DNA of 64,000 nucleotides from Amphibalanus amphitrite (Eukaryota > Arthropoda > Thecostraca > Balanomorpha > Balanidae): contig NW_024881625.1 of the NCBI RefSeq assembly GCF_019059575.1, forward strand, positions 496,001 to 560,000, read 5' to 3'. Positions within the stretch are counted from its first letter, which is position 1. The number at the start of each line of letters is the position of its first letter. The notes under the pieces were generated by a model. The model was not told where the DNA came from. It did no database searches and saw nothing but the letters and a program-made list of their open reading frames with translations. The position numbers and the translations under genes are program-made. Below are positions 1-11,419 of this stretch, piece by piece.

Positions 1-815
1 TCGTTGGTGTACCCGTTGTTCTATATACCCTGCGTCCAGCTGCGATGCCCGGTCGCTAGGAGGGGGACGCCTATAGTTCGTTTTTTTCGCTTATAATTCG
101 TTTTCGAAAGCAGCGACCGGGACGGCGACGATGGCGGCTTTGATGGCGGCGGCCATCACACTGGCACCATTTTGTTCCTCAGTTCACTCACTTTGAGCCA
201 AGCTGCTCCTGAAGAGCGTCCTGGCAGGATCGCCGCCAGCTCCCCGACGTCGCGGAACGTTCTTCAGGAATTCGCCGCGAAGTCGGCGACTACCGCCAGC
301 TCCTCGGCCCTCCACCACGACCGCTTCTTTGTCGGCCATGGTGTCAAGGCGGAGTTGTCGGCTGGCCCCACGGTCGGGGCGTCTCCAGCTGGCGCCGCGT
401 TCGGGACGTAGACGGTAGGGTTGATGGCTTCCGCTTCCGGGGCGTCAACCGTTCTCTCTCGCCCCACATCGGCCTGGAAGAAATCAAGTATGAATGGGCA
501 TACATTTTGAAGGCACCGTAACCATCGATAACTGTTAGTAAAAGGGTGTCCCAAAAGTTCGTTGACACAGTGGCACCATGTTTTTTTTCTGTATTTTGGA
601 AGCAATCGATAATTCCCAGAAGAATATTTTTTCGCTTCGCCTTTTCCCTGCCGCACGCTGTAGTTTCAGCATTCGATGACGGCCCAGTTAGAATTGAAGG
701 CTATTAGCTATCTCCCATGCGAACCTGAGCTTCGAGGTGTAGCACTACAAAGCTTGTGTCAGGGGCGATGGGCGATCATGCCCCTGGTTAAGCCGCGCCC
801 CACCGGGTGTCGGAA
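1..815. other. Unassigned sequence
   Basis: No supported gene, RNA or complete mobile element was seen here. Open frames on both strands are short and GC-biased, and none resembles a known protein family. Confidence 0.5.
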
Positions 816-819
816 AAAA

Positions 820-866
820 AATATTGGGGAGACACCCGCCCCCCTCCCCTCGGCCGGCGAGGGCTA
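820..866 (-). repeat. Tip fragment of a TTAA-clan MITE
   Basis: The stretch ends in CTCGGCCGGCGAGGGCTAA after a C-rich run. It closely resembles the right tip of element E near 58.93-58.95 kb (CTCGGCCCGCGAGGGTTAA). Only this end is recognisable, so it is read as a decayed or truncated copy. Confidence 0.4.
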
Positions 867-3290
867 AGATTTATTGGGCGCAATACTCACCTCCATCGCG
901 CGTCGGACCTCGAGTTGGGTCCTTGCCTTTCGCGCTGTGGCTGCCATAGCGCGGTAGACCTTTTGGCGCACTTGAGGGCTGTGCCTTTGCATCTCTGCCA
1001 GGTCCTCAACGGTGGCTTGTAGGTGACCATCCATTTGCTTTTCGTTGGTCTGAAACAGACCATAAAAGACGTTGAGACGTGGCGCGTCCTTAACTCCCAA
1101 CAAACAAACAAAGACAGGGCTTCGTCTAACATGTTAACTGGATGGGCAATTGCCTCCCCAGTCGAGCGGAATGCCCCCCCCCCCGTGGATAACATTTGCC
1201 CCTTCCAGTCAAAAAGTGAGCTTCTCACAAAATTACCTTCGTTTCGTTTCCTTTATTTAGGGCTTGTCCACAAGTGGCTATTACGGCCCAGTCAATACAT
1301 GATACACACACACACACACACACATATGCATGCATACAATATACACGTCAAAATAAAGCAACACCCGCAAAAGCATGCTTAAAATATCTAAAATCAGTCA
1401 TGTCCTCTGCAATACGTTTTTGTTGAGAGTCTTACATCGATTAAACGAGAAACATTAAGCAATTTGTTCTAAAGGCAGTTCATGGCTACGGGAAAAGCCA
1501 GAGTTTTGTGATATTCAGAACTGAGAGCGCCAAGAAGTAAATTTTCAGTTGGCAACTGGCCACTGGCCAGTGACCCAACTCGTGTTTGCCCCCCCCCCAC
1601 ACACACACATACACTCAGTCAGTCAAACGCCCAACACGGATAAGTATGTTTATCACTGTCTGGTGGGACAATGTGAGGGGGTATGACACAACACCTCCTA
1701 TTTTTGTTGTCGCGCCGATACATTGCTTGCCGGTGTAGGTATATATATTTTTGGCTTAACGGGTTTGAATAAAAATAACATTTAGAAGCATTAGACCGAA
1801 AGCAATACACAAAACGCGAGGGGATAGGATAGCCCTCCACTCCGTGGACTAGAAGTCCCTCGGTCCCCTCCCCTATGACCCCGCCCTTGCCTAGCGGTTT
1901 CTGACCAGTCCGAATTTCATGAGCTGATGAAGTGCTTGAGGTCTGGTTTGTATACGATCGAACTAAGCAGCATCAGCATTCTTTTAAAGAAGCTTTATTT
2001 CTGTTTACCTAGCTCCATTGTGAATAACCGCTGCAAATAGCAACTTTTAAAACATTCATGAGGGATTTTTTGGAGAGGACGCCCCCTCCAGATCACTCGA
2101 CTTGGGGGGGGGGGGGGAAGGCGCATCCCCCCGTCCCTCCGCTTTCGACGCCCATGGTAAACGCAACGACGGCATGGCACGTTGAGTCAGTTTCCGCCAC
2201 ACCACTCCCCGCTGGGACAGACACGAGCACAGCTACACATTTCTTACATAACGACTCGCCGATACCAGCGCCCACTCCAGAAGCGGACAAGGGCCTCTGG
2301 GGAGAGGTGGACCATGTCGCTACTATACGAGGAACGCCGTATGGGGTGCGATCCTCCTCATCCGAGCGGCCGCTTAGTGCCGTTTCCACATCGATAAACG
2401 CGGCATCGAGCTGGGAGGCTAGTAATTAATGGGTGGATGACAGCTCCCGGCACAGCGTGAGCCCCTCGGATGAAATGTAGCACGGGGGATGACGCTCAGG
2501 ATCGTCGGTACTGTATCCTTGGTTGAGTTTGGTGACCTCGATGACCATGGTCACTGCTTTCTTACATGACCTTAAGATATTTTCGCGTTGATCAGGGCCA
2601 TTGACCCATTGAGGTTACCCTTCACAGCGTTTGCACCGAGCGATACCGCTGCCGCCGATACTTTTTTGTCGTGGTTGCTGACAGCAGCGCCCAACAACCA
2701 GCGACAGTCTTCTACGAGATGCGCAGACGGCACAGGGCCACCGCGCGTGGTGCCGCCGATAAGGGCCTCGGTGCGCAACTATAGGTTGCTGAGGTTCATC
2801 GCCGTCGGCCGGCTCACCTCGCCCAGCCGGCGGGCATTGCTGCCGCTGAGCCTGAGCCCACCGAAGCCAGCTGTTCAGCCAGGTCCGTAATTCGGATCCG
2901 GGGTTTTGCGTCATCCAGTTTCTGAAGCTTTCCGGGTGTTGCCGATATCTTTGGTCTTCCCGGTCGGGGTTCGTCCCTCAACGTTGCTTTAAAATATGGT
3001 CCATTCCGTCACGACACCACAGCAGAACATACAACCATTAGGGGAATCAGAAATAGCCATTTTGTAGAGAATTTTCGTAGTTTCACGCGTTTTTTTCATG
3101 TTTGCTCCTCGACAACACTTATGGGAGATGCGAGCGATTTTGATCGTATTTATTGAACATCCTAGTAGATGAACATTTTCTGACATCGCCAAGATCATCG
3201 CATTCTCCCAAAATCGCACGGAAATTTGCGTAGCGGAGCCTGGGTTTTACTCAACGACTCTTCATTCTTGCCCTTCCTTGAACGATCTGT
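867..3290. other. Unassigned sequence with microsatellites
   Basis: No gene was recognised. It holds an (AC)n microsatellite at about 1304-1324, a C-run plus (AC)n near 1590-1612, and a poly-G run near 2104-2118. Open frames are short and overlap on both strands, as expected for GC-rich non-coding DNA. Confidence 0.5.
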
Positions 3291-3850
3291 TCTTGGGTAT
3301 CTGGGCACAGGCTCGGATTTTCAGTCAGTAGGTGACGGAGCAGATTTTGATGTACATCGATTTCTGTCCTGGCCTCGTCAGACCTCATTCATAACGACTG
3401 AAAACTCCACTTCCCCCATCGAAAACGAGAAAACGAGGCTAACTGCCAGAGGCGAACTTCAGGGGAGTGGTGGGTATCATATATATACCGCGTCATGGCG
3501 GCTAGACTCGTTCGGGCGCCCTGACTTGTCTGATGCACCCCATCCGATGAAAAAAAGAACCGATTAGCTCTCACTTCGCATCGTTCGGCCAATGACTTAG
3601 CCCTTGCCCCTTTTCTCGAACTCCACCGAAGCCGCCTCCACTTTCTCTCGTATATCGAGGTTCAGGCTTTTCAGAAACGCCTCGTGCTCTGGGATGCATG
3701 GAAGTGGGAAGATGCCTAAGACCATTGCGCACAAGTTCGGATTTTCGGCCAGTGGGTGACGCAGCAGATTTTCACGTGCATTGAGTTCTGTCCTGGCCTC
3801 GCCGTCAGACCTGCATCCACAACGACTAAAAACTCCACTTCCCCCAGGGG
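3291..3850. repeat. Diverged direct repeat, two copies
   Basis: About 140 bp near 3291-3435 recurs near 3706-3850. Shared blocks include CGGATTTTC, the GTGACG-CAGATTTT segment, TTCTGTCCTGGCCTCG and AAAACTCCACTTCCCCCA. A shorter relative (CTTCCCCCATCGAAAACGAG) lies near 8571-8590, so the repeat is dispersed. No coding capacity is evident. Confidence 0.6.
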
Positions 3851-4479
3851 GATGTCGTCCCGGTTCTCCCCATGTATTATTCGCCAACCGGCTTAACACT
3901 ACCAGTGACGTCACTGGTGGACTGCCAATCGGGGCCGGCCGGCCGGCCGGGCCCGTGGAAGGCCAAACACAGACGTTTTCAGAAAAGCGTAAGCCGTATA
4001 GATACAGTCGTGGATGGAGTTTTGCTGTAATTCGGCTATCCAAGAGTGCGTCAGGGTACCAGGACCCGGATAAAGGTCATAGTGAACCGGCATCTGAAAA
4101 ACCCGCTCACGGCTTAGCAGCCGACTTCGACCCTTCGCCCTCGTAAAGCACAAAGGCTTGCCGGTCATCAATCCACCTGCATCTCCTCATCTGCTTACTG
4201 CCTATATCGACCAGTTACTGCAGCCGTTTTGGAGCGGCTCACGGCCCATAACACGCCGGGCGTGCGCTAGCCGCCGGTGCTAAGCGCTAACCATTGAGTG
4301 CGCGTGGCCGACTGCCGCCCCGATGGCACTGGCCCCCGGCACCGACACGGGCGCGGCGCCGCTGACCCATGAGGGGGGGGGGCTGCTAATTAGTTGAGCC
4401 GGAATTGGGATAGAAGCCGGTATGTGATTGGGATAGCAACTCAGCGAGACTAAGGGATTGTGTTGTGCCTTCGGTAGGC
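3851..4479. other. Unassigned sequence with GGCC run
   Basis: No gene was seen. A short (GGCC)n tract lies near 3933-3952 and a G-run near 4373-4382. A similar GGCC tract recurs near 54.0 kb. Confidence 0.5.
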
Positions 4480-5460
4480 CCCCAAAATCACTGGTGTAGT
4501 GCCCTCAGGGCCGCCGGTTATGAAGCCTTTGGAGGCACTGGTGTGGGCACTCACAGGTTGAGGTACCGGTGTGAGGCCCTCAGAGGCATTGGTGCGGGGC
4601 CCCCGAGGTGCCGCTGTAGGCCCTCTGAGGTGCTAGTGTGTGGCCTTCAGAGGCGCCGGTGAGGGTCCTCACAGTTGCCATTGTGGGCCCTCAGAGACAC
4701 TGCAGTGTGGGGTTATTACAATCGGGTGTGGGACCCTTAGAGCTGCTTGCTCGAACCCTTTATAAGCCGACAGGGGCTCTCACAGACCGACAAGGGGCCC
4801 TCAAGAGGTCTGCGGTGTCTTCAGGAGCCCTGTGGAGTCCTCAGAGACCAGCAAGGTACTCTCAGACGCCGGTGGGGGCCCTCAGAGTCGTCGGTGTGGG
4901 GCCCTCAAAAGTCACCGGTGAGTGGCCACTGGCCGTCCGATGCGAAGGTCCCGTCTGGGGCCGTCAGAGGCTCCGGCGTTGAGCCCTCAGAGCCGCCGAT
5001 ATATGGCCTTAAGAAGCACTGGTTTGGGCCTTTGGGACTTCATTCAGGGGTGCCGGTTGAACTCAGAGGTGGCAGTGTGGGGCCCTCAGCTGGGCAACGG
5101 TTTGGGGCTTTCACAGCCGCCGGTGAGGGCCCTCGCAGGCGCCGTTGTGGGGGCCTTCAACCATTGGTTTATGGGGTCATCACAGGCGTGTGTGGAACCC
5201 TTAGAGCTGCTGGTCCCTGATAGGCCGGTAAGGGTCCTCAGAGGTCGCCAATGGGCCCTGAGAGGCCGGCAAGGGGCCCTCAAATGCCGACAAAGGACAA
5301 TAAAAAGCCGGTGTGTGACTCTTATGGAGAGAAGTGTGGCTATTCGGAGCACATAAGGTGTTCTTTCGAGCCCTGTGGGGCCCTTCTGAGTCGAAAATGC
5401 CAGCGTGGACCCTCAGCCGCCAATTGGCGTCGCAGGGCCCCTCGGGCCCGAGAGGCCCCC
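4480..5460. repeat. Degenerate GGGCCCTCAGAG minisatellite
   Basis: Diverged units of roughly 25-35 bp carry the core GGGCCCTCAGAG followed by CGCCGGTGTG-like spacers. Twenty or more cores are visible. The same core appears on the other strand inside both copies of the hAT-type element H (near 24.85-25.2 and 29.1-29.45 kb). The long open frames here follow from the repeat and are not taken as genes. Confidence 0.75.
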
Positions 5461-5589
5461 TGATCCGATGGGGGCATGTGCCCCTGCCCCCTCCGGGTGC
5501 AGAAAGAGAATGCAATCGGCGGTGCGGGACACAACAATTGCAATCGTTCCTTCTCCCTTCGCGAGGTCGCCCATCCGACCCATATCCCA

Positions 5590-7164
5590 AGATTGATTAT
5601 CAGGGTGTTTTAGGTCTCCTGGAAAATATTAAAATCCACAAAGCATGTGGACCTGATGGTATTTGTGGAACCATTCTTAAAGGCTGTGCTAAGGTAGCTG
5701 CTATGTTCCTAACATTTATATTTAAACAGTCTCTAAATATAGGAGATATACCAAATGACTGGCGTCAAGCTCTGGTTCATCCCGTTTTTAAAGGGGGTAA
5801 TGCAAACCAAGCAGAAAACTATCGTCCTATTTCGCTAACATGCATTTGCTGCAAGATGATGGAAAGAATATTAGGATCCTCAATTGTAACCTACCTAGAA
5901 GACTTAACCCTCGCCCATGCAGGGGGGGTTGGTGCAACCCCCCCCCCCTGAGGTTTTTCTTAGCTACACGCCGAATCGTTTCAGATAGCCTGCTCAAATT
6001 TTCAGTACCCTTTGGGGCATCCTTTGCGCAACTTTTGGTAATTTTTTTTGTCAAGGTCATGTCAGGTCACGGAGTTATGACGTCATAAAGGGAACAACCT
6101 CCGGCCAGATTTACACTAAATTGGAGATTGCTTCACATTGGTATAAATGCCGACTGACCTGACACACTGATGGATTGTTTTAGAATCACAACTGGCTGAT
6201 TTGACATTGGCACAATGTCCGTTGACATTTTGAAGGTTACTAAAGGTCAAGGTAAGGTCAGTGACCTCGGTTGACCTGTAATGACTTCTTGCACTTGTAT
6301 GCCTTTTCGGGGTATTTTGATGCCCTGAATTCGAATTTGCTATCCATTTCAGGCATCGTCGGTTGTTTCTTGTAGTTCATTTTGGGTCAGGGTCAGGTCA
6401 GTGACGTCACACGCCTGACGTGACCCAATGCACAAATGACCTTGCAGACTTCCGATGCTCCCAACGCATCATTTTTAGAGTTATGACATCGAAATATACA
6501 CCAAACGATAGAGAATTGATCAAGGTTCACGATAGTGAAGGTTTCAAGTCGATATCTTACCGTTTTGCCGCAATCGGCGCGGTAATCTGAAAAAGTTAGA
6601 TTTTTCCGAAAATTTGACCTTTGACCGGTCATAAGTAGGTCAAATGTTGACCTAGGACCAAAAAATATACCACCTATCGCGAGATCACGTTGAGAACAAT
6701 CCGTTGGTTTTTTCCGCTAAGCTCTACGACGCTCCGTTTTCAAACGCCAGGGGGGGTCGCACCAACCCCCCCCCCCCCTGCATGGGCGAAGGTGGCTAAA
6801 CACCGTTTACGGGCGAGGGTTAAACCTCTTTTCAGAGAGTCAGCATGGATTTAGAAAACATTTGTCTTGCGAGTCTCAGTTGATAATGCTTTGCCAAGAC
6901 ACCATATCTTCCATTGATAAAAGAAACAGTATAGATCTTGTTTCCATTGACTTTAGCAAGGCTTTCGATAAGGTGCCACATAAGCATCTCATAAACAAAC
7001 TCAAAATGTACAGCTTAGATGAGAAAGTAATAGGATGGATACAGGCTTTTCTTACCAATAGATCTCAAAAAGTCATGTGGAAAATTCATACTCAGATGAA
7101 TTACGTGTCACATCTGGAGTCCCGCAGGGCAGCGTCTTGGGCCCAATTTTTGTATACCTATTAA
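5590..7164 (+). pseudogene. CR1-like LINE RT, N-terminal half
   Basis: Coding lies in 5590-5903 and resumes at 6824, with MITE A between. The first part reads through KACGPDGI and ENYRPISLTC. The second carries QHGFRKHL and DFSKAFDKVPHKHL, which are the fingers and first catalytic palm segment of a LINE RT. The frame is lost near 7.07 kb, just before the PQGS motif. Confidence 0.8.
5908..6819. mobile_element. MITE A, TTAA-flanked
   Basis: A 912-bp non-coding element is flanked by TTAA at 5904-5907 and 6820-6823. The left tip is CCCTCGCCCATGCAGG and the right outer tip is the inverse (GGGCGAGGG). A second inner tip copy (CATGGGCGAAGG) lies about 20 bp inside the right end. G-run/C-run arms around TTGGTG form a subterminal hairpin at each end. 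The interior holds about a dozen AGGTCA/TGACCT half-sites. TTAA targeting suggests piggyBac-type mobilisation. Removing the element plus one TTAA restores the host LINE reading frame, which fixes the borders. Confidence 0.85.
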
Positions 7165-7180
7165 CGACCTCCCTGACATA

Positions 7181-7927
7181 ATGAAATGCAAGGTAAGAAT
7201 GTATGCAGATGACGTAGTCCTGTACACGGAGGTCAGGAGTGATCAGATATCTAGCGACACCTTACAGACAGATTTAGATGAATTGTCACGATGGTGCAAA
7301 AACTGGAATATGACTATTAATGTTAAAAAGTGTGCTATAATGCGAATGTCCAGACAAAAATGTGCAAAAACACCGAAATATTATCTAAATGGTTTAGAAG
7401 TCCAGGTAGTTAAAGAATATAAGTACTTAGGCGTTCACCTTTCGAGTACATGTAGCTGGCAAAAACATATGCAATATGTTACAAGTAAAGGAAATCAAAT
7501 GTTGAGATTTGTCAAAAGAAATTTTAGAGGCTGCCCGCAGGCTGTTAAGGAAAGCGTCTATTTGACCTTAGTCAGGCCACTGTTAGAATATTCAAGCTGT
7601 GTCTGGGATCCAAGTGCAGAGGGAACGAAGCATGAACTAGAAATGATACAAAGACGTGCTGTAAGATTTGTTTTAGATGATTATTCGAGGGATAGTAGTG
7701 TTAGCAGGATGTTGTCTGATATTGGCTGGAAAAATCTAGAGGCCCGACGCCGAGCTGCTAGATTATGCTTGATGTTTAAATTATGCAGTGGCTTTAGCAG
7801 ATTAGATGTCAGTGGCATCCTCATACAACCTGATTACATAGGAAGAAATGATCACAGCAAAAAGGTTAGACGACTTCAATCACGACTTTTGTCCTATCAC
7901 AACTCATTTTCCTCGAACTATCCGTGA
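7181..7927 (+). pseudogene. CR1-like LINE RT, C-terminal half
   Basis: A 248-codon open block opens with MKCKVRMYADDVVLY, so the catalytic YADD box is intact. It continues through the KYLGVHL thumb motif and the C-terminal segment typical of CR1/Jockey-type RTs (TLVRPLLEYSSCVWDP, MIQRRAVRFVLDDY). The usual WNxLP tail appears in another frame just after the stop (RDWNNLP, about 7923-7945), which indicates a further frameshift near 7.92 kb. It is separated from the N-terminal half by frameshifts near 7.07-7.15 kb. Confidence 0.8.
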
Positions 7928-8226
7928 CTGGAACAACTTGCCTGCGAGGCTCATAGAAGCAGAAAGTGCTGCAGCTTTCCCAAAATATGTCTTAGAAGAA
8001 AATAACAATTAGTTTTTATTAACAATAGTAGTCCCCTTGCGAACAACAAATGCTTGAAATCAATTGTATGTCGACTATTTTCACAATACATAACTTATGC
8101 TCTGTGTACTTTGTGCCTATCATTGTAAAAATGTCAAAATGTGCATGGAACGAACGTGTGCGATTGTCTTGTTAGAAATGAGAGAACAACCTGAATGTGA
8201 TTGCGTATGACTATTAGATGGATGGA

Positions 8227-8861
8227 TGCTGGTCATCGTTATCGTCATGCGTTTTAGCAAACATCACCAAGGCCATTCTTTGGCAACTGTGATTGTGTCG
8301 CATGAATATAATATAATGACTTCTTGTCAACCCTGGAGCTCGGGTCGGCAATGTATCGGCAAGGAAATCAGCTTTAGGTGGGTAAAAAAGTTATTAAGAG
8401 TCATTAGTTGTCGTTACGTTCAATAATAACAACGATAAAGTGCCAAATGTACCCGACATACGGCTTGGAGCCGGGCGCCGCGCGGTCTCCACCAGTGACG
8501 TCACGATAATGCTTAGCGACCTGTCCATTGGAAATTGCGGGATGATTCTACCTCTCTTATACGGCCTTGACTTCCCCCATCGAAAACGAGACCAGAAAGA
8601 GTTGAAAAATAGTATGGAATAATAACCTTATGCTCATTCTTTGAAGTTTTTTTGGTTGATAATCAATGATTAAACTAATTCATTAGTATATTTCAGCTTG
8701 CGCCATCTTCAGAATGTACAAAAAACAAACAATTGTCGACACAAGCAAACAGAATTCGATTCCATGAATCAATAAATCGTGCAGCATTTCAATAAGCTCC
8801 TTGATCCCAGAATAATTACACACATGTATACACATTGCTCTCGGATTAACGATGCGCTATC
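8227..8861. other. Unassigned AT-rich sequence
   Basis: No gene was recognised. A short relative of the 3.3/3.7-kb dispersed repeat lies near 8490-8590. Confidence 0.45.
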
Positions 8862-9180
8862 AATGACACAATCTGCAATCTACAATATAGGTACAATCTG
8901 TAATACACAATATACAATATATACTACAGTATACATTAAGCAATATACAATATAAATTTACAATCTCAATCAAATGTTATGCATGCAATTTCGTGTGTCT
9001 TGCACAGCCTAGAATTCTATGAATGACACAATATACAATCTACAATATAGGTACCATCTATAATACACAATATACAATAAATACTACGATATACATTAAG
9101 CAATATACAATATGCAATTTACACTATACAATCTCAATCTAATGCTATGTATGAAACTTCGTGTATCTTGCACGCCTAAA
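8862..9180. repeat. Tandem duplication, about 158-bp unit, two copies
   Basis: Two AT-rich units follow each other, starting near 8862 and 9021. Each runs through CTACAATATAGGTAC, ACACAATATACAATA and TTAAGCAATATACAATAT and ends with a TTCGTGT-TCTTGCAC segment. Each unit is internally rich in ACAATATAC words. It is non-coding. Confidence 0.75.
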
Positions 9181-9310
9181 ATACAAGATCATTCATTTGT
9201 TAAAATCAATTTATGGATATGTACTCACAAGTTATGTAGGGGTGTACGATGGGCGCTGCAGAAGTGGCCAATATGAGGTTTGGGTGTTCAAACATGGTTT
9301 TTGGTTCCTT

Positions 9311-9505
9311 CCCAGTAAACATGCCGACGTCGGCCCGACGTCGGCCGACGTCGGGGTGACGTCGGCAACTCGGCATCGGCATGCCGACGTCGGCCCGACG
9401 TCGGTCCAACCTCGGCACGACGTCGGCTGGATGTCGGATATGCCCGCATGTTCCGACGTCCAGCCGAGGTCCAGTCGACGTCGGACCGACATCGGCCGCT
9501 GTTTT
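9311..9505. mobile_element. CGACGTCGG-rich MITE, copy 1 (partial)
   Basis: It begins with the tip CCCAGTAAACATGCCGACG, shared with the copy at 10145. It consists of many near-palindromic CCGACGTCGG words at roughly 10-bp spacing. The matching right tip is not visible, so the copy is partial. Confidence 0.6.
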
Positions 9506-10049
9506 GACCGTTAAAATAATATAAAATACATGTTTCGTGTTCATAAAGAGCTTCTGTATTCAAAATATCCTCAGGAAACTCAAATATTCTTCCTCCACGC
9601 CGCAACCCCCTGATCCGGACTGGACGGGAAACTTTATCCCATTTGGGATTGCCCGTAAGCAGAGCTTGCCCGTAGCCGGGTGCGGTGAGTGCTTGGGGGC
9701 TGCTCGGCCTATCCTTTGGTCAGGCTCAGCCCCGGCAACTCGCCAGGGCCGGGCCCAGTTCATATAGAAAGGCCAGTCGGCAAGTGTCACTTTGCCAAAG
9801 TGCCTCTTATCAACGGGACACTTTGGGAAACCTTGGTGCAGGTGTGTAAGAGTGGCTATATGAATCCATTGTGGGGTCGCCCTTTTCAATAAGTGTCACG
9901 TAACAGCAATGGGACCAGGGACTCTATATGAACTGGACCCAGGGTGCTCGCCAAGAAGACCAATGTCTCCATCCTATGATCCTTCCGGCTCCGAAATGGT
10001 CTTGTCAGACCGAAAGGGCATAACCCAACAAAACAAACCAAATTCGTTA
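9506..10049. other. Unassigned sequence
   Basis: No gene or complete element was recognised. The segment is moderately GC-rich. A GGCCAGTC-CAAGTGTCACTTTGCC stretch near 9.77 kb has no visible partner. Confidence 0.4.
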
Positions 10050-10144
10050 GCTGGCTGCGTGGTGTAGTGGTTAGCGCACTTACCTCGCGTTCGAGTGGCA
10101 CGAGGTTCGAATCTCATCGCCGGCTGATGCTTTTGGCGTGTTGT
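10050..10144 (+). mobile_element. tRNA-derived SINE head
   Basis: A tRNA-like stretch at 10050-10124 has an A-box region (GGTGTAGTGGTTAGCGC) and a B box (GGTTCGAATCTC). Its ends, GCTGGC and GCCGGC, can pair. The anticodon arm does not fold well, so it is read as a SINE promoter rather than a working tRNA. A short tail ending GGCGTGTTGT runs into the MITE tip. A second, partial B-box plus tail copy lies at about 10180-10217. Confidence 0.6.
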
Positions 10145-10452
10145 CCCAGTAAACATGCCGACGTCGGCGACTGGGGGGCTCGAATCCCGCCGACGGTTGA
10201 TATTTTTGGCGCGTTGTCCCAATAAACATGCCGACGTCGGCCCCGTCGGTCCAACGACAAACGATCTCGTCAACCTCGGCAAACGATCTCGGCCCGACGT
10301 CGGCTCGACGTCGGCTGGACTTCGGCTGGACGTCGGAACATGCGGGCATATCCGACGTCCAGCCGATGTCGGGCCGAGGTTGAACCGACGTTGGGCCGAC
10401 GTCGGGCCGAGCCTCGGCCCGACGTCGGGCCGACGTCGTCATGTTTACTGGG
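10145..10452. mobile_element. CGACGTCGG-rich MITE, copy 2, with both tips
   Basis: A 308-bp element is bounded by inverted tips CCCAGTAAACATG and CATGTTTACTGGG. The interior is packed with CCGACGTCGG-type words, plus a second internal tip (CCCAATAAACATG) at 10218 preceded by a duplicated SINE tail. On its right it abuts the Penelope fragment, and its tip supplies the stop codon of that open frame. The target duplication is unclear. Confidence 0.7.
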
Positions 10453-10924
10453 TTATTTCTACGGATTTGGATATTTTTAAATCAGCGACGTCTTTGCACA
10501 CTCTTTCAATGGAAATACTGAATGTCGATGATGTGATGGTGCATGATGGATGCCTTTGGGAAACATGGTCTCCAAGAGGGGTGTTTTTCGCCTTGTTCTT
10601 TGCATCACGAATGTGCTCATTAAATCTGCCACGGACGCGTCTTTTGGTTTCGCCAATGTAAATCGCAGCTTTATCGTCACAAAGGTAACATGAAATTTTG
10701 TAGACGGCATTTTTGATGTGGCAGCGGCCTGGAACCCCTGATTTGCATGTGGCACAGCGTTTGGCGCCAGCAGGGCAAGGGGGGCTTTCTAACGCTGATC
10801 TCACGATGTGTTTGGCCACCGTCTTCCCACTGGTCCACGCGATTCGTGCCTATACGCCACACGAGCGCACTACCCCGTTGACTCGTCGTGCAAGGGTCTC
10901 GTCTATGTAGGGGAGAGATATGTA
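10453..10924 (-). mobile_element. Penelope-like retroelement fragment, GIY-YIG region
   Basis: The minus-strand translation carries a cysteine-rich CATCKSGVPGRC segment, then YKISCYLC and AIYIGETKRRVRGRF, with a following EH pair. These match the GIY-YIG endonuclease of Penelope-like elements. A linker segment upstream (LPYIDETLARRVNG) also fits the family. The reverse transcriptase core is absent, and the fragment is bounded by the CGACGTCGG MITE on one side and an unclassified repeat on the other. It looks broken. Confidence 0.75.
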
Positions 10925-11350
10925 AGTCCAGGGGGCGTCGAAGTCTAGTAGGAAAATCTGGCAATCCCCGGCGTGACGTAACGTCGGGGATGACCGACGG
11001 CACTTATCACTGAAGGATACGGCGAAACGGCTATTTTTGAAAAATGATTAAAAATACTTATGTGCGGTTCTGACTCATAAAACGCATATCAGCGTGTTCC
11101 TCGGCATGTGGTTAACTCATATCCGGGGTCGAAAAATGCTGAACACCTCCTGATTTCCAATTATGGATCTTATAAGCAAGGCATGTAAGTGTGGTTCTTA
11201 AGGGCGACTTTCCGTTACACATAACCTCATATACGTCCTTATGGATGTTGGCAGTGTGGTGAGTGGCGACGCGCGCGACATCTGTGCGACAGCTGTAGCG
11301 ACACCTAGTGATGGCGTTACTGCTCTATGTATGTATGTGCTAAGCAGCTG
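10925..11350 (+). repeat. Unclassified dispersed repeat, copy 1 (CAGGGGGCG family)
   Basis: About 420 bp starting CAGGGGGCGTCGAAGTCTAG matches the minus strand of 46.96-47.37 kb along its length. Shared blocks include CCCCGGCGTGACGT, GGCTATTTTTGAAAAATGA, GGGCGACTTTCCGTTAC and GGCGACGCGCGCGACATCTG. It is non-coding. The left end abuts the Penelope fragment; the right end fades near 11.35 kb. The other copy sits inside the P-type transposase exon. Confidence 0.75.
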
Positions 11351-11419
11351 CCGAACACATACACATTACACATACCTGCAGCTGCCTGCGGTCGCACATT
11401 GGTAGCCTTGAACAGGACT

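Larger units (their letters stand above)
5580..8226 (+). mobile_element. CR1-like LINE, 5'-truncated, interrupted by MITE A
   Basis: This is a non-LTR retrotransposon fragment covering most of the reverse transcriptase and the C-terminal region. Visible RT motifs in order are KACGPDGI, ENYRPISL, QHGFRK, FSKAFDKVPHKHL, SGVPQGSVLGP, YADDVVLY and KYLGVHL. The endonuclease and ORF1 are absent, so the copy is 5'-truncated. The frame is continuous across the MITE A insertion once the MITE and one TTAA are ignored (LEDLN joins LFSESQHGF). Frameshifts lie near 7.07 and 7.15 kb, around the SGVPQGS block, so the copy is not functional. The 3' end runs into a short GATG repeat near 8215-8226, as in CR1/L2-type tails. 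The clade call is by motif resemblance only. Confidence 0.85.
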
